The position numbers and the translations under genes were made by a program. Source: Galdieria sulphuraria (lineage: Eukaryota > Rhodophyta > Bangiophyceae > Galdieriales > Galdieriaceae). From it: 64,000 nt of DNA. The notes below the pieces were generated by a model. The model ran no database searches, was not told where the DNA came from, and saw nothing but the letters and a program-made list of their open reading frames with translations. Within the stretch, counting starts at the first letter, position 1. Each line of letters begins with the position of its first letter. The stretch lies in NCBI RefSeq assembly GCF_000341285.1, contig NW_005178460.1:62001-126000 (forward strand), written 5' to 3'. Positions 34,223 through 45,141 of this stretch are shown here, one piece after another.

Positions 34223-34495
34223 TCACCTGGAATAACCAGAACCTCCACCACCGCTCTTGCTTCCTTTGGACTTGTGGTCTTCAACAACGTTTTCCACTTT
34301 ATCAACACACCACTTGCCACCGCGATAAACTAATTTCCCCGCTGACAGAGCAGCCATTCCCAAACCCTTTAACCCATCTTTGGCAAGTTCTCCACTGCTT
34401 TTCTTCGTTTTGTTACTTCCTTGACCACTATTATTATTGGGATAATTATCTGTTCCACTAGGATAGTTATTTCCACTATTATTCCAACCTGACAT
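34223..34495 (-). CDS. Small Gly/Asn-rich basic protein, unknown
   Basis: 90-residue single-exon frame starting with ATG at 34495. The N-terminal third is Asn/Gly/Ser-rich (SGWNNSGNNYPSG), the middle contains GLKGLGMAALSAGKLVYRGG and a charged helix (CVDKVENVVEDHKSK), and the end is Gly-rich. I do not recognise the family. The ATG lies about 107 bp from the divergent proteasome alpha-1 start, which supports it as a real gene sharing that promoter. No signal peptide or membrane helix. Confidence 0.6.
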   Translation of the reverse strand: MSGWNNSGNNYPSGTDNYPNNNSGQGSNKTKKSSGELAKDGLKGLGMAALSAGKLVYRGGKWCVDKVENVVEDHKSKGSKSGGGGSGYSR

Positions 34496-34602
34496 TGTCT
34501 ATTTCAGTTTTTACTCCCCAATCGAATGGATTGATTTTGTATATTGTTTCTCATCATTACTTTAACCACAAGAGGAGACCCTTGATAGCCATCTCTCGTC
34601 CT

Positions 34603-35361
34603 ATGTTTCGAAATCAATATGATACCGATGTGACTACTTTTAGTCCCCAAGGAAGATTACATCAGATAGAATATGCACAAGAAGCAGTAAAACAGGGAAG
34701 TGCGGTGGTAGGAGTTCGAAACAAAAACTATGCAGTGTTGGCAACACTCAAAAGAACCACTTCTGACTTGGCTTCAACTCAGAAGAAGCTCTTCAAGATT
34801 GACGATCACGTAGGAATGGCTATTGCCGGATTAACAGCAGACGCTAGATTATTATCCAAATATATGAGGACGGAGTGCCTCAACTATAAATACGTATATG
34901 AGTGTGCTATGCCTCTTTCCCGTCTAGTTCTTCGTGTAGCTGATAAACACCAAATTGCCACACAAAGAGTTTCTAAAAGACCTTTTGGAGTCGGTTTGCT
35001 TATAATAGGTTATGACCAACAAGGGCCTCATTTGTATGAAACAAGTCCTTCAGGAGAATATTGGGAATATCAAGCTATGTCAATCGGTGCTAGAGCGCAG
35101 TCAGCGAGAACTTATTTGGAAAAGGTTTTTGAAACGTTGAATAGTTGTTCTTTGGATCAACTCTGTAGACATGCGATATTAGCACTAAGAGAAACTGTTG
35201 CTGCACTAAAGGATATCGATTTGAGTACAAAGAATTGTGCTTTGGCTATTGTGGGTGAAGACTTGGATTTCACAATATACGAGGATGAAGATGTACTTCC
35301 TTATTTAGATGTGATAGAGACTGGGAGTTCACAACCAATGGATGGTCAGTCATCGACTTGA
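34603..35361 (+). CDS. PSMA1: 20S proteasome subunit alpha type-1
   Basis: Alpha-ring subunit (alpha-6 in yeast numbering) of the 20S proteasome. Single exon of 252 residues starting MFRNQYDTDVTTFSPQGRL, which carries the alpha-subunit signature (QGRLHQIEYAQEAVKQGS) and the N-terminus typical of PSMA1. GVGLLIIGYDQQGPHLYETS and ALRETV are also as expected. The C-terminal tail is acidic (YEDEDVLPYLD). The open frame continues upstream to the small divergent gene, but the MFRNQYD start fits the family. Confidence 0.95.
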   Translation: MFRNQYDTDVTTFSPQGRLHQIEYAQEAVKQGSAVVGVRNKNYAVLATLKRTTSDLASTQKKLFKIDDHVGMAIAGLTADARLLSKYMRTECLNYKYVYECAMPLSRLVLRVADKHQIATQRVSKRPFGVGLLIIGYDQQGPHLYETSPSGEYWEYQAMSIGARAQSARTYLEKVFETLNSCSLDQLCRHAILALRETVAALKDIDLSTKNCALAIVGEDLDFTIYEDEDVLPYLDVIETGSSQPMDGQSST

Positions 35362-35445
35362 CTTTGAAAGTATTTCACGAATAAAGTTGCAAAAATTCAC
35401 TATCCATATTTTGTAGTACAATCGTAATCATAATAAGAGAGACAT

Positions 35446-36684
35446 ATGAATATGGAATATAGAAAAAGTGATATTGAAATTCCATCCATAGTAAGTCTCA
35501 CTTTTCCCCACATGAATGAAGAATGTTTAAAGCAATGGAAAGATTCTTTTGAAAAGTTGGAAGCGATATTGAGTTGTGCTATTTGTTGCAATCCGCTAAA
35601 ACACCCAACACTTCTTATAACTTGCTGTCATATATTTTGTGAGTCTTGTATAAAAGATGCACTTGCTTATGCTTCATATTGTCCAGTCTGTAAAGGAACA
35701 GCTAGTTTGCAATTCTTATGTGCAATACAAGTTCCCAATATATGCCGTATTGTGGAATTACTTTCCAAGATACGTGAAGTAGGAATATTTCAATCATACA
35801 CTAGTGGGGTGCCATTGAGTAGGAACAACAAGAGACCTTTAAGAGAGTGGAACGAGCAAAGGAATCTGTCATTGGATTGGAAGAGTGCCAAGTTTTCAAG
35901 TAGGTAATTATTTCATACAAGTAATTATAGGCTTCTGAATAGTTGGGTCAAGATAAAGCAAACGTGCAGTCTGTTGTTGATAAGGATTGTGAAGACTCCA
36001 CCATATGCATCTTACCTACTGGATTGGATGCCAAACAGTACACGTTTCTTAAAAAAGTGATAGCTAAACTGGGTCGAGCTTATTTAGCGACATCCTTTCA
36101 TACTCAAGTGACGCATGTGATAACTGGCCATTATCAAGTGGAAGAAAAAGTAAAGAGAACCATGAAGTTGTGCATGGGAATGGTGAACCGTTGCAAGATA
36201 CTCAGTTTTGAGTAAGTTTGTCTAAGTTGATGTTATCCAACATAGTTTTTTCACAACATGGATATTTATAGATGGCTTATTCATTGTCATATGGCAAGTG
36301 ATTGGATAAATACTTTGGACTTTGAAATGAGAGAAACTCGGGTAAAGCCTGGTGCCTTATTTTCACATGAGCATTTCTTTTTAGAGGAATATAAAGGACA
36401 AGTTCCCAGTAAATATGAACTTGAACAACNGGTAAATATTGTGCTATATAGAATCATTTTATCTATCGAAATGTATAACATTTTCATAGATTACTTTAGG
36501 AGGAGGACAAATTACAACTGAATGGTTGTTATCGTCGAATACTGATATCCATACCATTCATTTTATTATTTCAACAGAGATGGACGAAATAGAAGTGCGT
36601 AGAAAATATTCAAATAGAGCACTTTCAACATTATATCCTCAACAATTATTGGATAGAATATGCTTACGTTCTCAAACTTTGTGA
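35446..36684 (+). CDS. RING plus tandem BRCT protein (BRCA1/BARD1-like)
   Basis: Exons are 35446-35899, 35953-36211, 36272-36431 and 36490-36684, about 355 residues. The N-terminal C3HC4 RING reads CAICCNPLKHPTLLITCCHI then CESC and CPVC. The first BRCT shows LGRAYLATSFHTQVTHVIT and FEWLIHC over a splice junction. The second, shorter BRCT begins ITLGGGQITTEWLL and ends at QTL. RING plus two C-terminal BRCTs is the BRCA1/BARD1 layout, here with almost no middle and no ankyrin repeats. A single undetermined base (36430) leaves one codon ambiguous. The 3' end overlaps the convergent FBPase-like gene by 13 bp. Confidence 0.8.
36430..36430. other. Single ambiguous base (N)
   Basis: One N at the end of exon 3 of the RING-BRCT gene, two bases before a predicted GT donor. 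It affects one codon and is an assembly uncertainty. Confidence 0.99.
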
Positions 36685-37933
36685 ATTGAAAAGTTTCCCA
36701 TAACAATATCAATTTTCTTATGCGGATCGTTTCCAACTTCAATATCTATGGGCCATAAATGATCAAGAACAAACCAAGTTATCAAAAGCGAGAGACTTCT
36801 TACCCAAGATTCTTTTGCCTAGACTGGTAACTGCCTGACCATTTGCTTGTTCCATAATATATGCCAATGGAGCAGCTTCACATAGAAAATGAACATTGCG
36901 AGCTAATAACACACCTCCTATCATACATATTCAATGTTGTAATCTATCTATTTATAGTTTTTCCTTTCATACCCATTCGAAGCACACTATCAAAGTCACC
37001 AATCAATGAGCCAGTATGAAATGTCTTTTCATTTTCTTGCAATACATGACTAGCAACTTCTCTAGCAAAACCTTCACAGTTTCTTATGTAAGAACGTTCT
37101 CCCCACAAAGTCTCGGTTTGTGGTACTTGTAAACGATAGGAAGGACTCTGAAAATATTGCTTAGCAACGGGATGAAGAAGAAACTCATACACTCCATTGC
37201 CCATAGTATAAAAAAAGGTAGTTGTAGAAGAATAAAGACAATAGCCTGCAGCTATTTGTTCCTTTGCACATTGTTGTAGATCGATACTTCGTCCTGGTAA
37301 ACCAGTAGGTGACTTGCGCTCGTAAACAGAAAATATAGTACCACAGATGGACTGTTGTGGACATAAAAGATCATATTCTAAAGGACTGAGACATATGACA
37401 TAATCACCGTGAGGCATATTGGAGGGACAAGTGTATGGCTTTGGATGATCCTTGAATAAAAATACACAAGCATAGCCATCGTGTGATAGGGCGTGATATA
37501 GTTGTTGAGTAACAAACTCCGCATTGAGAGAGTTGCCAACATATCCATACCTTGAGAACATGAGAAGCACTGAAAACTTCCAACTAGACTCACTGAATGT
37601 GTTCGCTGCCTTCGTTCACCAACGCCGAAATAGAGTGGGTTTCTGTTGATAAGTCATCCAAAAGCCTGATCAATTCCTATTACAAATATGACAATAACTA
37701 TTTATGGCTGTCGTATTATGGTCACTCACTCCGGTAAAGTCCGAAGGATGGAGTCGAAAACTTTGACGTACATGAGCCGAGAAAACAACACCAGCCTTTC
37801 ACAACCATTCAAAACTGAAAAGAAAACAATATTTGAGAAAACTTACTTTTTCTAGAGCAGAAAGAGTTTTCGAATCTGCTATAGGCGACTGAGGAGGAGA
37901 GTTGACCCATTGCGGTTCACCAGTTGTTTGCAT
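36672..37933 (-). CDS. Fructose-1,6-bisphosphatase homologue with degenerate active site (probable pseudoenzyme)
   Basis: Six exons (37847-37933, 37730-37795, 37594-37676, 36973-37550, 36804-36917, 36672-36745) give 333 residues, the normal FBPase length. Family blocks are plain: CGTIFSVYERKSPTG, QIAAGYCLYSSTTTFFYTMG, NGVYEFLLHP, LCEAAPLAYIMEQANG and RILDIEVGN. However, the metal-binding DPLDGSSN motif is replaced by SPLEYDLL (residues 134-141), the acidic VSEE stretch by FLFKDHP, and the KKLDVxSN segment is gone. Catalysis by the usual two-metal mechanism is therefore unlikely. A regulatory or binding role is inference. Confidence 0.85.
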
Positions 37934-38321
37934 GAATCAATAGATATTATTCAAGAGAAGTGGATCATTTCTGATTCCATGACATACTTATCGACTCTTA
38001 CAATTTGAAGAAATATTGTCATACCCAAAAAATGTTTCGATCCATTTTGTATTTTAGGTATTCGGGAACTGAGCCAATGGCTAAAGCCAAATGGTATAGT
38101 TGGCCTTTATGCATTCATTCTCGCTTGAAAAATTCAAATTCTTTGGGCCAATCATCGTTATTCATTTAAAAAGGGAGTTGAGTGGTTCGTATGATGTATA
38201 CTACAATTGCTTAATATTCCTTTGGTTAAGTTTTCAACTAATCCTTTTGGAAAAAGGCCAACCTTGCAAATCGACAACTATTTCTCATGATATTTTGAAC
38301 CTTTTTCTTATTCTCAAGAAT
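37934..38321. promoter_or_regulatory. Divergent intergenic region, FBPase-like and MYB genes
   Basis: About 388 bases. The MYB frame is open leftwards to about 38100 and would encode a hydrophobic stretch, which does not look like part of a transcription factor. I take it as leader sequence. No known motif seen. Confidence 0.4.
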
Positions 38322-40557
38322 ATGCTACCCGAAACAAGGTAATTGAACTCTTGTCCAATCTTCAAGCTCGCATAAACAATTTCTCGAATCTATAGAGAAG
38401 ACCCTTTTTCTTTGTATGGTTCACTACCAACGAGTGAAAATCATTCTTCAACTTTGAATGACGCCTTGTGTAAAGAAATATGTTTGGATGATGGTAAAAA
38501 CCATCCCGACGAATGTTCCACTTCGGCAAAAGATAGTCAAACACTATCAATCGCGTTACAAGAGTTTCCAATTCAATCCTTACCATGTAGTTCGTATTCG
38601 GATAGTTCTACCCAATCTATTTCTAGTTCCCAAGTGGAATCCTCTCACATGGATCATCCCATCTATTCCTCTTATAGAAAAGTAAGAAGAAGGTCGAAAG
38701 GGTAAGCACAATTATTCCAAGTTTTATATACATTTATACGTTCATGCACTAAAAACTCTTTTTTGTTTCTTCGATGACATTTCTAGTGGTTGGACATTAG
38801 AAGAAGATGAGGAATTGAAAAGACTTGTTTCTATTTATGGTGCACGAAATTGGAAAAGAATTTCCGAACACTTTGTGAATAGAAGTGATGTACAATGTCT
38901 TCATCGATGGCAAAAGGTATTGAATCCTGCATTAAACAAAGGCCCTTGGACGGAGAAAGAAGACAATATTATTTGTGAATTTGTCAAGGAACATGGACCA
39001 ACCAAATGGAGTCATTTAGCAAAGTTACTTCCAGGTAGAATAGGAAAGCAGTGTAGAGAACGTTGGTTCAATCATCTCAATCCATCACTCAACAAAAAGC
39101 CATGGACACCTGAAGAAGAAGAACGTCTTATCAAGGCACATGCTGTTTTAGGCAATCGTTGGGCTGAATTGGCAAAGCTGTTTCCTGGAAGAAATGATAA
39201 TGCCATTAAAAATCATTGGAACTCCAATCTTCGGAAACTAAAAACAAGAGAGAAAGGTCGACACCGAAGACGAATGGGAACAGTCGAAGAGGAACGAGAA
39301 GAGAAGGACAAGTTCCCGTCATTCCATTTAGGACAATCCAACTACGAGTATGATTCCATTTCAGAGTCGATGAAATGGACATCTCAGCCATTAGATGATG
39401 ATGCAGTCATAGCCCATTCAACTGACCAAGAGAAGAATCTTCTTGAATCTGATTCCTTCCATTCTTCTTCCATCAACTATATGGAGTTGCAGATGATTCC
39501 TAAGCTAGGCAGTTTCCATTCTCATCAAGACTGGAACCAAATAGAAAATGCACAACAATCATCTCCTATTGTAATGGACAGTCGTCCTTCCAATATCTTT
39601 CAAGTGGCATCACCAACAACCAATTTGTTCTCACCTTCAGTTCCTATTCTATCATCGGAAGATGTGTCTTCTTATTCAAAGTCGAACGTTGAATATTCTT
39701 CATTTCTCTTCTCCCATTCAAGTCTTGACCAAAACCGCAGTTGGTTAGAAACTCCTAGTCAAACACCGAAGCAGGATTCTTCCAAACATATATCGATATT
39801 TCATCAAATACAAGACGAGGGTAATGAATATTATGCCAGAGATACTTTTATTGACGATAATTATGATATGAAAGAATCTCCTTTGAAGAGGCTCTATCCA
39901 GATACATCTCCTTCTGTTTATTTGATAGGCTCCAGTCCGACTCGCAAGAAACCTTTAAGAGATGCATCATTGGAAGAAGTCACAACACCCAATATGAAAA
40001 TAGCAAAAAGTCAATCGGATCTTCTTCGTGCTCATTCCTTAGCCAACAACACATTTCCTGAAGATCAAACGGAAACTATCTATGCTTGTAACGACTTGGA
40101 TGAACACTCCCAACTTGAAAGAACGGAAAGTATAGCAGTTCGAAAGTTTACTATCGGAGGTTTGTATTTATCGGATAAGAAATGTATTACGCCATATCAA
40201 AGAGCTTCTCAGTTACGGAGAACTCCTTGGATTGTTGACGCAACTAGAACTCCTCCAATTCTAAGAAGAAGAGGAAAGTCATTGCCGACTATTCAGTCTT
40301 CTTCAGTAACACCAACCAAACCCGAATCTTTTGATCCTTGGAAAGTTCCTACGAGTACCTGTGTAGACTTGCAAAGTACAACTCCAACAGAATCGACTTC
40401 AAGGATTGGCTTTTGGAAAGGTACTTCGCGTCATTCTTCACCTTTTCCGTCAAGAACGTTAAGCCTATTACAAGAGAGTCTATCTCCAGAACGCTTACTT
40501 TACGACTTTACGACCTTGTTGGATACTCCTAAGAGAGGACCATCTTATTTCGGATGA
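38322..40557 (+). CDS. Three-repeat MYB transcription factor (c-Myb/3R-MYB type)
   Basis: Exons are 38322-38338, 38396-38701 and 38787-40557. Exon 3 opens with three tandem MYB repeats: [14 protein letters not shown] ... [25 protein letters not shown] ... WFNHLNP, and [16 protein letters not shown] ... HWNSNLRK, each with the regularly spaced Trp residues. The third repeat's [11 protein letters not shown] is the DNA-recognition helix. The C-terminal ~420 residues are Ser/Thr/Pro-rich with many Ser-Pro and Thr-Pro sites, suggesting CDK/MAPK regulation, as for plant 3R-MYBs that control G2/M genes. The target genes are unknown. Confidence 0.92.
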
Positions 40558-40782
40558 CTCAAAAGATAAAATGTACAAAGCTTCAATTGTCTCTTTTCAC
40601 TCTTAGAAAAAAATGATGCAACACCAAATAAACTTTATTTCCTTTAAAACATGCAATCTTGTCGTTCTCCATTGAGAACATGCAACATGATTTTGTTTTG
40701 TTTGCTTGGAAACAATTTTTCTACGAGTCGACACAAGTTGCTGTTGTTTCTCTCATATCTGGCAAAGACGATCAAGCACGCC

Positions 40783-42218
40783 TTACAACTGTGGAATTCC
40801 AGAACCACCACCTTGAGAAGAACCACCAAAGTTCAAACCAGATGATGCACTAGTAGCTGAAGATGATGGAACAGTTACAATAGTTTGTACAGGCAAAAAG
40901 GAGTTTGTTGTGGACGGATTCAAGTTTGGAACTTGTCCAAGTTGTACGTTGGGTGATGTGACAGAAACATTGCTCGAAGGAACGGTCGGAGCAGAACTAT
41001 TCGTTACTGCATTAAAAAATAGTTGTACTACTTGTTCGTTGATCCATCTATCAAATGCAATCAATTCATGAAAAGAGAAACCAAAAAACAATATAACGGC
41101 ACAACTTACCCAAAATAATGGATACCATCGGTTGTCGCTTCTTTCGTGTCATTAAAGGCATTTACTGTTACGTCATATCCATTCAATACACAAGCAGTAC
41201 TGTTCAATCCTTGAGTAGCCACTTCATTGATACGTTCAACATCTGTGTTGTTATAAGGCAAATGAATCTGAAGTTGTTCAGGAGTCAATGCATATGCAGC
41301 TATCCAAAAGTATTTGGCACTCTTGTCAGAAGAGAAGCATTTGCTCAAGTTGCTAACGCCTTGAGAATAACCTGCAGTCGTAACATTGGCATCCTTTTCA
41401 AACAATTCCCATTGTCCAGCTAAATCATATAATTAAGTTCAAATACTTTTTCGAGGAGTATATACTCACCATCCATGATATTGATATCACAAGATAAAGT
41501 ATCAGGACCACTAGGAAAACTATAATTGGAACCAGGAGTAAAACCTGAAGGAACTTTCATGGGACATTCTATATCAGAAAATTCTGGAGCCCATCGCCAA
41601 TATAATTTGACAGACAGATTGTCCGACTTGTCTACAAGATCAAAGTAATAAGTATCTTGAGGACACTGTGCAAAAGCTAAATACATATATTCAGTTACTT
41701 AAAGTAGACCACACAACAAACAACATTATTACTTACGTGCATTGCAAAAATCATTGCCATTTTTGTTCACTGGAATGGCACTTGAGTGGTTGGAGAGAAT
41801 TTCGACCAAAGCATGATAGAACTGTCGACTATTGCCATCGCCTTGGACACAAACTGTTTTGTTCTTTAGAGCATTAAAGGCGGTTGCCCTATCATCATTC
41901 ATTTAAAGTTTACTAGTTGATAGATTTCCATTTCATTCATACATACCCCGCAATGTTTGAAACACCGTTGCTTTTAGCCTCAGAGGACCATGTCCAATTC
42001 TTTACTCCACTCCACTTGCCTAATAAGGTAGTGTTGGTAGAGTATCCACATATCCAAGGTTGACCCAAAGATGTTCCTATCACGGTGAAGTTGCTTGTAA
42101 AATTGGCAAGTCGGGAAACGTAATTATTTGCATAGGATACATCATCTACTTGTGTATATGCCAAGCAGTGATTGATAAACAAAAAAGCAACTAGAAAGCG
42201 ACAAACAAGGCGTATCAT
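40783..42218 (-). CDS. Secreted PC-esterase/SGNH-like glycoprotein, nucleophile motif altered
   Basis: Five exons (41947-42218, 41737-41888, 41470-41676, 41110-41419, 40783-41047), about 401 residues. A signal peptide (residues 1-20, ending NHCLAY) precedes a domain with many N-glycosylation sequons. Block I reads CVQGDGNSRQFYHALVEIL and a late block reads TTDGIHYFG. These resemble the GDSxSR and DGxHY blocks of PC-esterase/CASD1-like SGNH hydrolases, which act on cell-surface polysaccharides. The Ser expected right after GD is Gly here, so activity is doubtful. The last ~80 residues are Ser/Thr/Pro/Gly-rich and might be O-glycosylated or cell-wall associated. The family call is by motif only. 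Confidence 0.6.
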
Positions 42219-42527
42219 GATGAGAAAGTCTTTGAAAGTAAATGAACCGCTGTACTCTATATCTCCAAGAAAAAAAGGACTAGACCAAATAGTTTGATGC
42301 AGCTATCGAAGAATTTCAAAAGTGGAAACAGAAAAATGCTGGTTCTTTTACGAGGCATTTTTCTTCGCAATGGAATTTTTGGAATGTGAGCGACTTTACC
42401 AAAATTCAAATTATCCACAAAATGCTCGTTTCTTATGTGGATGGAGCATTTTTCTTCTCTCGAATTTTATACAAAATATTTATCGATTTTACACGCAACA
42501 TAACTGCGCAATAATATTCATGTTTGC
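42219..42527. other. Intergenic region, nothing recognised
   Basis: About 309 bases between the start of the secreted protein gene and the end of phosphofructokinase, both on the minus strand. An open frame exists on the plus strand but begins at a non-ATG codon and is antisense to the last PFK exon at one end. Confidence 0.45.
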
Positions 42528-44816
42528 TTATGCACGAAAGTCAGGCTGTTCTGTGGTGGCCAATACTCGATGCCACATACGACTGTTTACATCGACCTAT
42601 TGTATTACATCATCATAAGTAATTGGTTATTCAATCAAGATAAATACTTGAAATACCTTGATTCTTCCTCTAGAACACAGCTCATGCATGGGAATAATGG
42701 AATATTGAGTGTTGATAACTCCAATAGTAAAACCACTTGAATATCCCCCCTCCCAAGTCAATCAAAGCGCCAGGACAAAAAGGAAACTTACCCTCGACCC
42801 GCCATGGCACTGTGTACTGCAGATTGAGCTAGCAAGCCACACATCAAACAATCACTCGCATTTGCAGGAATACTGCGAATCATATAAGTAGGATCAATAT
42901 ATCTAGGCCAGAATGTTGGAGCTTTTTGTCAGAACTGGTTCCTTCTTACTTTAATGTTACTTCAATTCCTTGTTGTTCCGAAAACCAGGAATTGATACGG
43001 TCTTTCAGGAATAATCCAATATCTGGCATTTTGATATTACCTAACCAGGGCATTGTTAACCTAAGTAATCACTCACTACACTTTCTATCAACATACCCGA
43101 AGCATCTCTCTTGGACATATCAACTTCATCCTTCAATATGTCCATACCAGCACCTTCTGCAACAACAATGACACAGTATCCTTTTCTTTTCAACAAACTT
43201 TTAATATACTGCAACAAACCCTAATAGTGCCATACGTATAAAATGATGAATAAATCAACAAAATATTCATTAATACATACACAACTTCCTTCTAGGGTAA
43301 AAGAAACTTCGGGAATCAAACAAATATCTACGTCATGTGAGGCCAAAGTTGCATACATTGCAATATATCCAGAATTTCTACCCATCAGCTTCACCAATCC
43401 AATACCTATCGAAACACAATTTGTCAAACTACAAACTTGACATATTCACTGCTACCATTTTGTGCACTTCTGGCTTCAACAACTGCACTACGAATGGCTC
43501 GTTGTGCTTCTTCTACTGCAGTATCAAAACCAAAACTCTTATCGATAAGGGCAATATCATTATCAATGGTTTTCGGAATGCCAACTACCGATACTTTGAG
43601 TTTTCTATGAACTACTTCATCTGAATTTCCTTAGTTTGACTTGCTGACAACCAAAGATTTCTCTTTCCAGACTCACCATGAATCTTTATTGCACCACGCT
43701 GAGTTCCATCTCCACCAATTATATATACTTGGTTAAAGTTGTTATCTTCAATAGCATCCACTATCTTTTTCAAATCAAAACCTCCTCTTGAGCTTCCAAG
43801 ATGTGAACCTCCTTGATGATGAATACTAGCAACATTTTTATCCTACCAATGACACAATAAATAACAACGTTGACTTTTCAAAACAATCTTCTCCTTACCG
43901 TCAAACGAATATATTCTATTTCCGGAGAATAGAAGCCACGATAACCAAAAGGAACTTTCAAACAGCAAGTTAAATGTAGTTGTTCAGAGTTGCAAAGCAC
44001 ATACTTCCGTATACTTCTTCCACACCATATAAATGATGCAGAGTGTTGTAGATTTCACGAACTACGCTATTGATACCTGGACAAAGCCCTCCACATGTCA
44101 CTATTGCAGCCTATCAAGAAATGTAGACTTGAATATTCCACTCCTCTCAGAGATTTATTTGACATACTTTGACAGACTTGGGATGGAAAGATATGGTTTC
44201 TCTAGGTCCTGAGTATTGTGTTGGTTCAGAAACACCAAAACTTTACAAAACTTCAACACCAAAATACCTGCTCGAAGAAATTCTCTTGAAGCCGTTGGTT
44301 GAGTCACATGGCCAATAATATCTACTAATACAGTCTCTTCATCTGACACAAACGATAAACCAAGATTAAAACGTTCAGGATTAGACTTGAATGGTGAAGG
44401 ATAGGTTCCGCAGGGTGCCCAAGAACAAATCTGCCAAAAAATACACAAGTAAACGTATTTGTCAAAATATTATCCACAATTGCAAACCTTTGGAGGAAAT
44501 ACTCTGGAAAGATCTCCTCCTGTTCTTGGCTTCAATATTTTGGAATAGTCTTCAAAGCGAGGATCATCCAAGTGCGTGCGATCAAAAACCTTGAAGAAAA
44601 TAAACAATATATGTCACAGCAACTGGATTTTCATACCTTGGGTAATTCTGTTTCACTATCTTCTGTATTACCTGTTACTTGAGCAGCTTCAGCCAATTTG
44701 GCAATGGCAGACTCGCTCTTCTCCATACTAAATGGATAAGGATTGGAATGAGCAGTCAAAATGGGCATCTCAGGATTGTTTTTCATTGCTGCTAAAATAA
44801 CCTCAGCTGAATCCAT
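42528..44816 (-). CDS. Plant-type ATP-dependent 6-phosphofructokinase, 14 exons
   Basis: Glycolytic phosphofructokinase of the plant/PPi-PFK-related clade, about 531 residues. Exons: 44637-44816, 44488-44589, 44268-44430, 44168-44208, 44005-44110, 43899-43954, 43677-43842, 43456-43620, 43281-43405, 43061-43220, 42950-43022, 42791-42902 (±1), 42657-42735, 42528-42596. Motifs: [25 protein letters not shown] (the Gly after GGD favours ATP over PPi), [10 protein letters not shown] with the catalytic Asp, [20 protein letters not shown] and the terminal [10 protein letters not shown] of plant PFKs. Intron 43023-43060 is only 38 bp in this model. No clear transit peptide, so probably cytosolic. Confidence 0.9.
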
Positions 44817-45141
44817 GGCACGTATCTCATTTATATATTCTACTCTCTTTCATATTTCATGTGATGCTACTTTCTAAAGATTCGTAACTTTTGCATGTTC
44901 ATGGAAGAAAAATGAAATTGCATGCATAGGAAGCCATTTTGTATATATCTGTCTGTTCTCTCAAAAGATTTGGAGTCTCTTGAGAACGTTACACAGTAAT
45001 AGCCCGCCACATAATTCTGGAAGCCCGCCGAACAAAATGTGATTTGCTGATTGGATAAGGACTGGTTCGATAAATGATTCGGGATGTTAGAGTATCACAA
45101 CTAAAGCCAATAGTTTCTTTGCATATCTATTGCCTTGTTAT
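44817..45141. promoter_or_regulatory. Divergent intergenic region, PFK and WD40 genes
   Basis: About 325 bases between divergent starts. No coding frame or motif recognised. Confidence 0.4.

Noticed and set aside
38100-38342. Open hydrophobic frame upstream of the MYB gene
   Set aside because: It is in frame with the MYB start but encodes membrane-like sequence and begins at a non-ATG codon; most likely leader or intergenic sequence.
42322-42618. Plus-strand open frame between the secreted protein gene and PFK
   Set aside because: Starts at a non-ATG codon and is antisense to the last PFK exon, whose [10 protein letters not shown] end is strongly conserved.
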